A DNA stretch of 64,000 bases from Caldithrix sp. (GTDB lineage: Bacteria > Zhuqueibacterota > Zhuqueibacteria > Thermofontimicrobiales > Sulfurfontimicrobiaceae). The stretch lies in assembly GCA_020722815.1 (NCBI GenBank), contig DYKB01000004.1, positions 56,333 through 120,332 of the forward strand, written 5' to 3'. Positions 46,250 to 55,031 of the stretch are shown one piece after another (the first letter of the stretch is position 1; every line of letters begins with the position of its first letter). Position numbers and translations under genes: made by a program. The notes beneath the pieces are model-generated. The model saw only the letters and a program-made list of their open reading frames with translations, ran no database searches and was not told the DNA's origin.

Positions 46250-48952
46250 ATGGCCGAAAAAAAATACGTATACCAATTTGGCGCTGGTAAAGCTGAAGGC
46301 GGCGCTGATATGCGGAATCTATTAGGTGGAAAAGGTGCAAATCTGGCTGAGATGGCGAATATTGGTGTTCCCGTCCCCCCTGGTTTCACGATTACCACCG
46401 AAGTTTGTACTGCTTTTTATGAAAACAATAAACAATATCCCAAAGAACTGGAAGGCCAGGTAATGGCTGCCCTGCAAGCGGTCGAGAAAATAATCGGCCA
46501 AAAGTTTGGTGATCCCAAAGATCCCCTTCTTTTCTCCGTTCGTTCAGGGGCCCGTGTTTCCATGCCCGGCATGATGGATACTGTGCTAAATCTGGGATTA
46601 AATGATGAAACCGTCAAGGGTTTAATAGAAAAAACAGGCAATGCGCGTTTTGCTTATGATAGTTATCGACGCTTTGTTCAGATGTATTCGGATGTTGTCA
46701 TGGGTTGCAAGGCCGAACGTGAAGATGAACATGATCCTTTCGAACAAATTATTGATGCCAAGAAAAAAGCCCGCGGGGTGAAAAATGATACCGATTTATC
46801 TGCGCAGGATTTAAAGGAACTGGTTTCCGAATTCAAAGCCATGGTCAAATCCCGTTTCAATAAAAATTTCCCCGAAAAACCAATGGATCAACTCTGGGGC
46901 TCGATCGGCGCCGTGTTTGGTTCCTGGAATGGTGCCCGTGCCATTACCTATCGAAAATTAAATGGTATTCCGGAACACTGGGGAACCGCAGTCAATGTTC
47001 AGGCAATGGTTTTCGGTAATATGGGTGATGACTCTGCCACTGGCGTCGCTTTTACCCGTGACCCCGCCACTGGTAATAATCAGTTTTATGGTGAATACCT
47101 GATTAATGCTCAGGGTGAAGACGTGGTCGCTGGTATTCGTACGCCACATCCTGTTAATAAAGCGGGCAAAACGGATCCTTCATTGACTTCTTTGGAAGAA
47201 GAAATGCCGGCTGTTTACAAAGAATTGGAAACAATTTATCATAAACTGGAAAATCATTATAAAGACATGCAGGACATCGAATTTACGATCCAACAGGGTA
47301 AATTGTGGATGCTTCAAACCCGTACCGGTAAACGTACGGCCGCCGCGGCGATCAAAATTGCGGTGGAAATGGTCGGTGAAGGTTTAATTGACAAGAAAAC
47401 TGCGGTTTATCGTGTTGCACCGGAACAATTAGACCAACTATTACATCCCATGTTTGATCCAAAAGCGAAAAAACAAATTCTGGCTAAAGGTTTACCCGCT
47501 TCGCCGGGTGCTGCTTCTGGTAAAGTCGTTTTTACGGCCGAAAAAGCCATTGAACTGAAAGATGTTGGCGAAAAAATCATTCTTGTTCGGCTGGAAACTT
47601 CACCCGAAGACATTGGTGGTATGGATGCGGCCCAGGGTATTCTCACTGCTCGTGGTGGGATGACTTCGCATGCCGCGGTTGTGGCGCGTGGTATGGGTAA
47701 ATGCTGCGTGGCTGGCTGTGGTGCATTGGAAATCAATTATGCGAAAAAAGAATTTAAAGTTGGCGAAACAGTCGTAAAAGAGGGGGACTGGATTTCTCTC
47801 GATGGTAGCACCGGCCAGGTCATGCTGGGTCAGGTACCGACTATTCAGCCCACCCTTTCAGGTAATTTTGGTAAATTAATGAGCTGGGCGGATGAAATTC
47901 GCAAAATCGGTGTTCGAACCAATGCTGATACGCCGAAAGATTCTAAAGTTGCTCGTGATTTTGGCGCACAGGGAATCGGCCTCTGCCGGACTGAACACAT
48001 GTTCTTTGAAGGTGATCGAATTATGTCCATGCGGGAAATGATTCTGGCCGATGATGAAGCTGGTCGTCGTAAAGCCCTGGCAAAATTACTCCCAATGCAG
48101 AAAGGTGATTTCCTCGGTATTTTTGAAGCGATGCAAGGTCTGCCGGTCACCATTCGACTGCTGGATCCACCATTGCATGAATTCTTGCCGCACGAAGAAA
48201 AAGAAATTGCCGAAATGGCAAAAATCATGAATGTTCCCGTTGAGAAAATTAAATCAAAAATCGTAGCCTTACATGAATTCAATCCCATGCTGGGTCATCG
48301 TGGCTGCCGATTAGGCATTACCTATCCGGAAATAACGGAAATGCAAGCCCGTGCCATCATCGAAGCCGCTTGTGAATTGAAGAAAAAAGGCCTGAAGGTT
48401 TTACCTGAAATCATGGTTCCGTTGATCGGAACCCTGAAAGAATTTCAGGATCAGGAAACGTTAATTCGTAACACCGCGAAGAAAGTCTTTGCTGAAAAGG
48501 GTATGGAAGTGGAATATATGGTCGGTACCATGATTGAAATTCCACGTGCGGCATTGACTGCCGACAAGATTGCCCAATCAGCCGAATTCTTCTCTTACGG
48601 AACCAACGATTTAACCCAGATGACTTTTGGCTATAGCCGTGATGACGCCGGTAGCTTCCTGCCACACTATGTTGAAGCCGGTATTCTGCCGTATGACGTC
48701 TTCCAGCGTATTGACGAAGAAGGTGTTGGCCAACTAATTCAGATTGGTGTGGAACGTGGCCGTTCTACCCGCCCGAATCTGAAAGTCGGTATCTGCGGTG
48801 AACATGGTGGCGAGCCCAATTCCGTTAAATTCTGCCATAAAGTTGGTATGAACTACGTGAGTTGCTCACCCTATCGCGTTCCGATTGCCCGACTCGCGGC
48901 TGCCCATGCAGTAATTGAAGACGAGAAAAGAGGTCTTTTCCGCGATAAATAA
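46250..48952 (+). CDS. ppdK: Pyruvate, phosphate dikinase
   Basis: This 900-aa enzyme interconverts pyruvate, ATP and phosphate with phosphoenolpyruvate, AMP and diphosphate. Its N-terminal ATP-grasp region opens with [13 protein letters not shown] (about residues 24-36); the phosphohistidine swivel domain has [18 protein letters not shown]; and the C-terminal PEP-binding barrel has [10 protein letters not shown] and the catalytic-Cys segment [10 protein letters not shown]. The length fits PPDK, not PEP synthase. An AGGAGG box precedes ATG 46250; the open frame upstream is not coding. It ends in a good terminator. Confidence 0.96.
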   Translation: MAEKKYVYQFGAGKAEGGADMRNLLGGKGANLAEMANIGVPVPPGFTITTEVCTAFYENNKQYPKELEGQVMAALQAVEKIIGQKFGDPKDPLLFSVRSGARVSMPGMMDTVLNLGLNDETVKGLIEKTGNARFAYDSYRRFVQMYSDVVMGCKAEREDEHDPFEQIIDAKKKARGVKNDTDLSAQDLKELVSEFKAMVKSRFNKNFPEKPMDQLWGSIGAVFGSWNGARAITYRKLNGIPEHWGTAVNVQAMVFGNMGDDSATGVAFTRDPATGNNQFYGEYLINAQGEDVVAGIRTPHPVNKAGKTDPSLTSLEEEMPAVYKELETIYHKLENHYKDMQDIEFTIQQGKLWMLQTRTGKRTAAAAIKIAVEMVGEGLIDKKTAVYRVAPEQLDQLLHPMFDPKAKKQILAKGLPASPGAASGKVVFTAEKAIELKDVGEKIILVRLETSPEDIGGMDAAQGILTARGGMTSHAAVVARGMGKCCVAGCGALEINYAKKEFKVGETVVKEGDWISLDGSTGQVMLGQVPTIQPTLSGNFGKLMSWADEIRKIGVRTNADTPKDSKVARDFGAQGIGLCRTEHMFFEGDRIMSMREMILADDEAGRRKALAKLLPMQKGDFLGIFEAMQGLPVTIRLLDPPLHEFLPHEEKEIAEMAKIMNVPVEKIKSKIVALHEFNPMLGHRGCRLGITYPEITEMQARAIIEAACELKKKGLKVLPEIMVPLIGTLKEFQDQETLIRNTAKKVFAEKGMEVEYMVGTMIEIPRAALTADKIAQSAEFFSYGTNDLTQMTFGYSRDDAGSFLPHYVEAGILPYDVFQRIDEEGVGQLIQIGVERGRSTRPNLKVGICGEHGGEPNSVKFCHKVGMNYVSCSPYRVPIARLAAAHAVIEDEKRGLFRDK

Positions 48953-48987
48953 GATAATTTCGGAATTTGAAAATATTTAATTTTATT

Positions 48988-49018
48988 AAAGCCCGTCCGG
49001 TTTGGATGGGCTTTTTTT
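48988..49018 (+). terminator. Intrinsic terminator after ppdK
   Basis: AAAGCCCGTCC pairs with GGATGGGCTTT (one mismatch) around a short loop and runs into seven T. Confidence 0.8.
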
Positions 49019-49052
49019 ATTATATATAAATGACTTATCTTTAAAAATTTCA

Positions 49053-49232
49053 TAACTACTCAGATTGGGTGGTTCAGGTTTCACGATTAGAAACCTTTCA
49101 TTTTAAGTATTTCTTAACATGAAAAGCGATATTCAGGTGATCACTTTAATTTTGCACGATTAGAAACCTTTCATTTTAAGTATTTCTTAACCCTAAACCA
49201 GGGACAATTGAACCTTGAATCCGAGTAATTAC
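49053..49232 (+). mobile_element. MITE-like element, family C, copy 4 (with internal duplication)
   Basis: TAACTACTCAGATTGGGTGG and CCTTGAATCCGAGTAATTAC are the termini. A 37-bp block starting CACGATTAGAAACC is present twice (49082-49118 and 49155-49191), making this copy longer than its relatives. It ends 10 bp before the predicted promoter of the DEAD-box gene. Confidence 0.7.
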
Positions 49233-49242
49233 AATATTTCTA

Positions 49243-49271
49243 TTGACATTCACCATAATTTTCACTATATT
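49243..49271 (+). promoter_or_regulatory. Predicted strong promoter for the DEAD-box helicase gene
   Basis: TTGACA and TATATT are separated by 17 nt. Transcription would start near 49278, giving a leader of about 255 nt before the helicase ATG. Early in that leader TTTTTATCGA (49280) and TCGATAAAAA (about 49317) could pair. Confidence 0.6.
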
Positions 49272-49534
49272 GTTTGTCGTTTTTTATCGATAATATGCTC
49301 AAGGCCATTCATCTTGTCGATAAAAAGAGTTCTATTAATAATTTGCAGTTAGATGTGATACAATCTCCCAACCACGTCCTGGCACACCGAGAATCCTGTG
49401 TTACATTTCGACTCGCTTCTATTCGACTTTTAGCTATAATTAATTTTCAGCATCTTTTTTTTAATTGTTTTATCTAATTTCCAACAATTTAAAAAGACTG
49501 AGCTATTTATTTCACTTTTTTAAGGCGATTTTTA

Positions 49535-51277
49535 ATGACGACTTTTGAAGATCTCGGTATATGTAATGAACTGGTAAATGGTATCAAGGATTTAGGATTT
49601 GACAGCCCCATGCCAATTCAGGAAAAAGTAATTCCCGTTCTATTAAATGAAAAACGGGATCTTATTGGATTGGCACAAACTGGCACCGGAAAGACGGCCG
49701 CTTTTGGCTTACCAATAATTCAATCAATTGATTCAGATATAACACAACCGCAAGCATTGATTCTGGCACCAACCCGGGAACTCTGCTTGCAAATAGCGAA
49801 TGATCTGTCCAATTATGCAAAATATGTTCAAAATATAAATATCGTAACCGTGTATGGCGGCGCGGAAATTGACCGCCAAATCAAGGCCATCCGTAAAGGA
49901 GCGCATATTATCGTAGCGACACCGGGTCGGATGCACGATCTGCTAAATCGGCGCAAAGAGATCGATTTATCGCGGCTTCAAACAGTTGTACTTGATGAAG
50001 CTGATGAGATGTTGTCAATGGGCTTTCGGGAAGAACTGGATGCCATTCTCGACCGGACGCCTGACTCCAAAAACAGCCTGTTATTTTCCGCCACCATGCC
50101 GGGAGATGTGCGTGAGCTTTCTAAAAAATATCTGGATGACCCAATTGAAATTTCGTCAGGGAAACTGAATACCGGGGCGGATAATGTTGAGCATATTTAT
50201 TATGCCGTCCATGAAAAAAATCGCTATCTGGCTTTAAAACGCATTGTTGATTTCAATCCGGAAATTTACGGCATCATTTTTTGCCGAACCCGTGGCGAGA
50301 CGAAAGAAGTCGCCGAAAAATTAATTCAGGATGGGTACAATGTTGAGGCGTTGCATGGTGATCTTTCGCAGCCGCAACGTGAACACATCATGAACAAATT
50401 CCGGGTTAAAAATCTGCAGCTCCTCACCGCCACCGACGTGGCCGCACGGGGCATCGATGTGAAAGAGCTGACACATATCATCAATTATAATCTGCCAGAT
50501 GAAGCCATTAATTACATTCATCGCAGCGGGCGAACCGGTCGAGCGGGTCACAAAGGGGTATCAATTGCTATTATCAACTTAAAAGAAAAAAGTAAAATCA
50601 AACAAATTGAAGCCCGGCTCAAAAAGAATTTTACCCCCATGTCAATTCCGGATGGAAAAGAAATTTGTCAAAAACAGCTTTTCAACTTTATTGAACGATT
50701 GGAAAATACCGAAGTTGATCACTCAGAAATCATCAATTTTTTACCCGCGATTAATCAAAAATTAGCCTCACTGGATCGGGAAGATTTGATTAAGCATATT
50801 GTTGCCCTGGAATTTCAGCATCTATTGGAATATTATCAAAAAGCAGAAGATTTAACGTCACCGCTTGATACCGAAGATTTTAAAAGCCGGAAAAAACGAA
50901 GAGATAAAAAATCCACTTCAAACAAGAAAAAAGATGCCCGTGGCTCGAGAAGAAACCGGGCCGAAGAAGGATTTACCCGCTTTTTTATCAATCTGGGCCA
51001 AAAGGACAGCCTGACACCCCAGGAGTTGATTGGACTGGTGGTGAGAAGTACGCGCCAAAAGAATGTTGATATTGGAAAAATTGACATTATGAAAAGTTTT
51101 TCCTTCTTTGAAGTTGATGAGGACTACACTCAGGCCGTGCTGAAGGGTTTTAAAAATCTGGACTTCAATAAAAGAAAAGTTGTTGTCGAATTGACGAATG
51201 ACGAAACCGTTATGAAACCAAGAGAATTCGGCAAGAAAAGTAAAAAAGCAAAAAGAAGCATGGAAGTTTATATTTAA
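49535..51277 (+). CDS. DEAD-box ATP-dependent RNA helicase (CsdA/DeaD-like)
   Basis: This 580-aa helicase unwinds RNA, probably in ribosome assembly or RNA decay. Motifs run in order: Q motif MPIQEKVIP, AQTGTGKT (motif I), PTRELCLQ (Ia), TPGR, DEAD (II), SATMP (III), ATDVAARGIDV and HRSGRTGRAG (VI). After a basic linker (about residues 445-475, KSRKKRRDKK) comes a DbpA-type RNA-binding domain (about 480-560, GFTRFFINLGQKD). A long leader downstream of a strong promoter is usual for cold-induced helicase genes of this type. Confidence 0.94.
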   Translation: MTTFEDLGICNELVNGIKDLGFDSPMPIQEKVIPVLLNEKRDLIGLAQTGTGKTAAFGLPIIQSIDSDITQPQALILAPTRELCLQIANDLSNYAKYVQNINIVTVYGGAEIDRQIKAIRKGAHIIVATPGRMHDLLNRRKEIDLSRLQTVVLDEADEMLSMGFREELDAILDRTPDSKNSLLFSATMPGDVRELSKKYLDDPIEISSGKLNTGADNVEHIYYAVHEKNRYLALKRIVDFNPEIYGIIFCRTRGETKEVAEKLIQDGYNVEALHGDLSQPQREHIMNKFRVKNLQLLTATDVAARGIDVKELTHIINYNLPDEAINYIHRSGRTGRAGHKGVSIAIINLKEKSKIKQIEARLKKNFTPMSIPDGKEICQKQLFNFIERLENTEVDHSEIINFLPAINQKLASLDREDLIKHIVALEFQHLLEYYQKAEDLTSPLDTEDFKSRKKRRDKKSTSNKKKDARGSRRNRAEEGFTRFFINLGQKDSLTPQELIGLVVRSTRQKNVDIGKIDIMKSFSFFEVDEDYTQAVLKGFKNLDFNKRKVVVELTNDETVMKPREFGKKSKKAKRSMEVYI

Positions 51278-51786
51278 TAAATTCTGATTCGTTTGTTTTA
51301 TAATTCATCCACTTAATAGTTGAATTCCATCCATTAAGTGGAATTATACTGATAGCACTTACGAATAAATTACAAATCCCCCCAACTATGAATGTATTCT
51401 CTTAATATGAACGAGTAAAGGCGAGGCATTTCATTCATGCGCTAACCATTTTTCACGTCTGTTAGAAATTGCAAAACTAATTATTAATTTGTCTGAATCG
51501 TTTACCTGCAAGATGATTTTAGCCAGAACAAAGTGATTCTTTTACTCGGGATATGAGGCTCGGATACAAAACCTAAAGACGACTTGACTTCATTTAATTG
51601 CTGCAATTTTTCAAATTTGAAGATTTTTTGTTCTATGTAATAGTGATTGTCATGGTCTCCCTCGTTCCTTTTCCTTAGTTTTTTCATCAGGCTTAAAAAT
51701 AAACTTGCCTTTTTTATAAATTGGCAGTATTATTAAGCAGGGATATTAAAAAATATGAAGTGTGATTACTAAAGGTAAATTTCAGA
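51278..51786. other. Gap with a hairpin but no supported gene
   Basis: CCACTTAAT (51310) and ATTAAGTGG (about 51333) form a 9-bp stem shortly after the helicase stop, without a T-run. A minus-strand 61-codon frame (51502-51687) is divergent from the toxin-antitoxin genes but shows no ribosome binding site or family motif. Confidence 0.4.
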
Positions 51787-52155
51787 ATGGACTTCAATTA
51801 TCAAAAAGCCCGTCAGTTTTTAAAGGATAAAGAAAAAATTCGACAAAGGGAATTGGACAAACGCTATTTCCAGGCCTGTCAGGACTTTGATAAAATAATC
51901 AAAATCATTGTCGAAAAGTACAATCCGATTCGAATTTATCAATGGGGTTCCCTGCTGAATCGAAAGGTTTTTTCAGAAATTTCCGATATTGATATTGCCA
52001 TTGAAGGTATCACTTCTGCTGAACTATTTTTCCAGCTTTATGGTGATATTATGAATTTAACTGATTTCTCAGTTGATCTGGTACAAATCGAAAAAATTGA
52101 ACCAGAATTTGCTGAATTGATAAAATCCAAAGGGAAAATTATCTATGAACATTGA
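51787..52155 (+). CDS. MNT-type nucleotidyltransferase (antitoxin of a HEPN/MNT pair)
   Basis: This 122-aa protein has a minimal nucleotidyltransferase core: WGSLL (Gly54-Ser55), the metal-binding DID (67-69) and a third acidic residue in FSVDLV (Asp97). The GS-to-DxD spacing is 11 residues, close to the usual 10. MNT antitoxins neutralise HEPN ribonuclease toxins, in known cases by AMPylating them. Its reading frame overlaps the HEPN gene by 11 bp, the standard arrangement for such pairs. Confidence 0.85.
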   Translation: MDFNYQKARQFLKDKEKIRQRELDKRYFQACQDFDKIIKIIVEKYNPIRIYQWGSLLNRKVFSEISDIDIAIEGITSAELFFQLYGDIMNLTDFSVDLVQIEKIEPEFAELIKSKGKIIYEH

Positions 52156-52633
52156 TGATAAAGCGGCAGTACTTCAAAGTGAAATCAGCAAATCGATTGA
52201 AGTTCTTAAGAAAATTGAAAGCTATTATGATCAATTCTTTCAAGAGGAATTTGAAAAAGAAAAACGAAAATTATCACAGGCGATTGTCTTTTCCGATTTA
52301 ATCTGCAATTATTATACAGGTCTGGAAACAATCTTCTTCAGAATCTCACAATTTTTTGAAAATAATTTATTGCAAGATAAATGGCATCAGGATTTACTTC
52401 AAAAAATGACACTTAATATTCCAGGTCTGCGTCCATCGGTGATTTCAGATTTCACTTATCATCTGTTACTCGAATTACTAAAATTTCGACACTTTAAGCG
52501 TTACTATTTCGCGCTGAATTATGACTGGGATAAATTGGAATTTGTTCAAAAAAAATATGAACAATTAAAAATACGAATTTATGAAGAATTAGACAGATTC
52601 TTAGATTACCTGAACAAGCTGAATCAGAGCTGA
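52145..52633 (+). CDS. HEPN-domain protein (toxin-like partner of MNT)
   Basis: This 162-aa all-helical protein looks like the HepT-like branch of HEPN toxins, with a late FRHFKRYYFALNYDWDKL stretch. HEPN ribonucleases use an R-x4-6-H motif. Here Arg115 is followed by Tyr at 120, where related proteins carry His or sometimes another residue, so ribonuclease activity is uncertain. It overlaps the antitoxin gene by 11 bp. A weak terminator follows. Confidence 0.75.
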   Translation: MNIDDKAAVLQSEISKSIEVLKKIESYYDQFFQEEFEKEKRKLSQAIVFSDLICNYYTGLETIFFRISQFFENNLLQDKWHQDLLQKMTLNIPGLRPSVISDFTYHLLLELLKFRHFKRYYFALNYDWDKLEFVQKKYEQLKIRIYEELDRFLDYLNKLNQS

Positions 52634-52643
52634 ATCCAGCCAG

Positions 52644-52668
52644 GAGACCTCAAAAGTCTCATTTTTTT
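52644..52668 (+). terminator. Weak intrinsic terminator after the HEPN gene
   Basis: GAGAC and GTCTC form a short stem around CTCAAAA, followed by A and seven T. Confidence 0.5.
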
Positions 52669-52737
52669 CAAAAAGAACAGCGCGAAAAATGAAACCTTTG
52701 TTTCACTATTAAGTTGAATATATTAAAATTGTAATAA

Positions 52738-52832
52738 AATTCCGAGGGAGTGCTCATCATGTAAAAAAGATGGGCTGAGAATAAACCCCTTGAACCTGAT
52801 CTGGATAATGCCAGCGCAGGGAATCGGATTCA
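52738..52832 (+). ncRNA. TPP riboswitch (THI element)
   Basis: The conserved thiamine-diphosphate aptamer is unmistakable: GGGAGTGC near the 5' end, then GGGCTGAGA, ACCCCTTGAACCTGATC, GGATAATGCCAGCGCAGGGAA. P1 can form between AATTCCGA (52738) and TCGGATT (52825). An AT-rich -10-like TATATT lies at 52719-52724. It controls the thiamine gene cluster starting at 52912, switching it off when TPP is abundant. Confidence 0.95.
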
Positions 52833-52855
52833 AAAATAGAGAATCGATGAATTTG

Positions 52856-52887
52856 AACCGTTTCCAGTGCGCTGGAGCGGTTTTTTT
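52856..52887 (+). terminator. Riboswitch-linked terminator
   Basis: AACCG..TCCAG pairs with CTGGA.CGGTT around TGCG and runs into seven T. It lies between the TPP aptamer and the first gene, so the riboswitch probably acts by premature termination. Confidence 0.85.
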
Positions 52888-52911
52888 ATTTTATAAGGAA
52901 TGGAGGTTTGA

Positions 52912-53970
52912 ATGGCTGCTGAAATGCCGGAAATTGGAAAAGTATCTTCTGAAATTTTTGATCAAATCATTCTTCCCCATCTGGGGCGCCGCCGGCCAGA
53001 AATTCTGGTTGGACCACAACATGGCGTGGACGTGGCGGTTGTCGATCTGGGGCATAATCAGGTGATGGTGACAACCACGGATCCTGTCTTTGTGGTTCCG
53101 CCCTATGGCTGGGAGCGTTCTGCCTGGTTTGCGATACATATTTTAGCATCGGATGCCGTAACTTCAGGTCTGGCGCCGACTTATATTACCATAGATTTGA
53201 ATCTACCGCTGGGAATGAATCGCCATGAATTTGCCCTGCTCTGGGAAGTCATGCATCGGGAGTGCGATAAAATCGGCATGGCCGTCATCTCAGGACATAC
53301 GGGACGCTATGAAGGCTGCAATTATCCCATGATTGGCGGGGCAACGGTTATTTGCATCGGCCCGGCAGATAAATATGTGACCCCCAATATGGCGCAGATT
53401 GGTGATGCTGTAATTATCACAAAAGGCCCGGCGATTGAGGCTTCCGGACTATTCGCCGTTACTTTTCCACAAAAAGTCGCCGCAGCGTATGGTGACGCAT
53501 TTGCGAAAGCGGCAGAACAAATTTTCTGGCAAATGTCGGTTGTAGAGGATGCCTTAACCGCAGCAGCCGTTGGTGTTCGGGAAAATGGTGTCACCGCCAT
53601 GCATGATGCCACTGAGTGTGGCGTTTGGGGTGGACTTTTTGAAGTAGCGCAAGCTTCAAATGTCGGAATGATTATTGACAAAGATAAAATAATGCTTCCG
53701 GAGACGGTTAAAAAAGTATGTGAACTCTTTAAAATTGATCCGTACAGCTCAATTAGTGAAGGGACACTCATTCTGACCTGTCGACCGCATAAAGCAAAAG
53801 AAGTTGTGGCGCGATTAGGGGATAAAGGGATTCTGGCTGGCATCATTGGGGAGGTCGTCGAAAAATCAAAGGGGATGCATTATTTTGAAAATAATAAGTC
53901 ATACCAATTGGTTCATCCGAAAGTCGATCCATTCTGGGGCGCATTTGGCAAGGCAGCCGAAGGTAAATAA
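52912..53970 (+). CDS. AIR synthase-family protein (HypE/ThiL-like) in the thiamine operon
   Basis: This 352-aa ATP-binding protein belongs to the PurM/HypE/ThiL superfamily. It shows GVDVAVVDLG, TTDPVFVVPP and AWFAIHILASDAVTSGL in its N-terminal half and HDATECGVWGGLFE and SISEGTLILT in the C-terminal half. It reads closest to the HypE type, but it lacks HypE's C-terminal Cys (it ends KAAEGK) and no hydrogenase genes are present. A true ThiL lies downstream at 55690, so this is not simply a duplicate. Direct placement behind the TPP riboswitch ties it to thiamine metabolism. GGAGG lies just before the ATG. Confidence 0.85.
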   Translation: MAAEMPEIGKVSSEIFDQIILPHLGRRRPEILVGPQHGVDVAVVDLGHNQVMVTTTDPVFVVPPYGWERSAWFAIHILASDAVTSGLAPTYITIDLNLPLGMNRHEFALLWEVMHRECDKIGMAVISGHTGRYEGCNYPMIGGATVICIGPADKYVTPNMAQIGDAVIITKGPAIEASGLFAVTFPQKVAAAYGDAFAKAAEQIFWQMSVVEDALTAAAVGVRENGVTAMHDATECGVWGGLFEVAQASNVGMIIDKDKIMLPETVKKVCELFKIDPYSSISEGTLILTCRPHKAKEVVARLGDKGILAGIIGEVVEKSKGMHYFENNKSYQLVHPKVDPFWGAFGKAAEGK

Positions 53971-53996
53971 ATTTATCGTATCTTCAAAATATAAGT

Positions 53997-54229
53997 GGAC
54001 AGGATAACAGGATTCTCGGAATTTAAAGGAATCCGCGGTTCCTGAGTAAAATATTTTGTAACTATTCAGGTACAAAGTTTAGTGGTTCCTGGTTCAGGGT
54101 TCGGAAATATTAAAAACGAAAGGTTTCTAACAGTGAACCCCGAACCAGTCAACCCGATTCATTATAATGTTTCTGAATATCATCACCGGGAGAAAACCCT
54201 GTCTATCCTGAATGTTCTGTTATCCTGTC
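53997..54229. mobile_element. MITE-like element, family E, interrupted by a family C copy
   Basis: GGACAGGATAACAGGATTC at the left is mirrored by GAATGTTCTGTTATCCTGTC at the right. Between them sits a complete family C copy (54058-54168), so one element appears to have jumped into the other. It lies in the gap between the HypE-like and tenA genes. Confidence 0.6.
54058..54168 (+). mobile_element. MITE-like element, family C, copy 5
   Basis: GTAACTATTCAGG opens the copy; inner GGTTCCTGGTTCAGGGTTC is mirrored by AGTGAACCCCGAACC, and CCGATTCATTAT closes it in diverged form. It is nested within the family E element. Confidence 0.65.
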
Positions 54230-54303
54230 AATTTTAGAATTTTTATTAAATTTTCCGGTTTAGGTCTAAAATTTGTTACTAAAATTAAACAGGAGCGGAT
54301 AAT

Positions 54304-54990
54304 ATGTCAAATGAAAATTTTTATCAGCAACTCCGTTCCCGCACGGAAACGCTCTGGTCAGCTACCATGAATCATCCTTTTGTAACGGGCATAGGAAATG
54401 GGACGCTCTCAAAAGATCGGTATGAATTTTTTTTGAAACAGGATTATATCTATCTAATAGAATTCAGCCGGGTTCTTGCACTGGGTGTGGCAAAAGCACG
54501 TGATTTAGAGATCATGAACTATTTTGCATCGTTATTGCAAGCAACTTTGCACAGCGAAATGGAATTACATCGTAAAACTTGTATAGCTTTTGGTATTTCC
54601 CTGGATCTGCTGGAAAAGACTGAAATAGCCATGATTACTTCTGCCTATACCAATCTGCTTATTAATACCTGTTATGAAGGCTCTTTTGAAGACATTCTGG
54701 CAGTACATCTACCCTGTGCTTGTGGATATGTCGAAATTGGTAAAAATCTGCTGGTAAAAGGATTACCAGCGAATAAATTTTATCAGGATTGGATTAACAC
54801 CTATGCTTCAAAAGAATTTGAAGATTTTGCAAACTGGCTGATTGAACTGATAAATCAGCAGGCAGTACTTGCCAATGAGACGCAAAAGGAACACTGGTAT
54901 CAATTATACCTGGCCAGTGCACGATTTGAATATCTATTTTTTGAGATGAGTTGGAAGAAGGAATACTGGCCAATTGACATCCCAATTTAA
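54304..54990 (+). CDS. tenA: TenA-family thiaminase II / aminopyrimidine aminohydrolase
   Basis: This 228-aa all-helical enzyme salvages degraded thiamine by releasing the hydroxymethylpyrimidine part. Family marks are LWSATMNHPFVTGIGNGTLS near the N-terminus, RYEFFLKQDYIYL, HSEMELH and the active-site Cys region HLPCACGYVEIG. GGAG lies 8 nt before the ATG. It is probably part of the thi transcript, although two nested repeats separate it from the first gene. Confidence 0.92.
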   Translation: MSNENFYQQLRSRTETLWSATMNHPFVTGIGNGTLSKDRYEFFLKQDYIYLIEFSRVLALGVAKARDLEIMNYFASLLQATLHSEMELHRKTCIAFGISLDLLEKTEIAMITSAYTNLLINTCYEGSFEDILAVHLPCACGYVEIGKNLLVKGLPANKFYQDWINTYASKEFEDFANWLIELINQQAVLANETQKEHWYQLYLASARFEYLFFEMSWKKEYWPIDIPI

Positions 54991-55031
54991 GGTGAAATTC
55001 TTGTTAATTTAATAAAATAAGGAAGCCAGGA

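Noticed and set aside
51502-51687. 61-codon minus-strand frame upstream of the toxin-antitoxin genes
   Set aside because: Looks mildly protein-like but has no binding site, no known motif and no neighbours; kept out for lack of support.
52912-53970. Naming the first thi gene hypE or thiL
   Set aside because: It lacks the HypE C-terminal Cys and hyp neighbours, and a better ThiL lies downstream.
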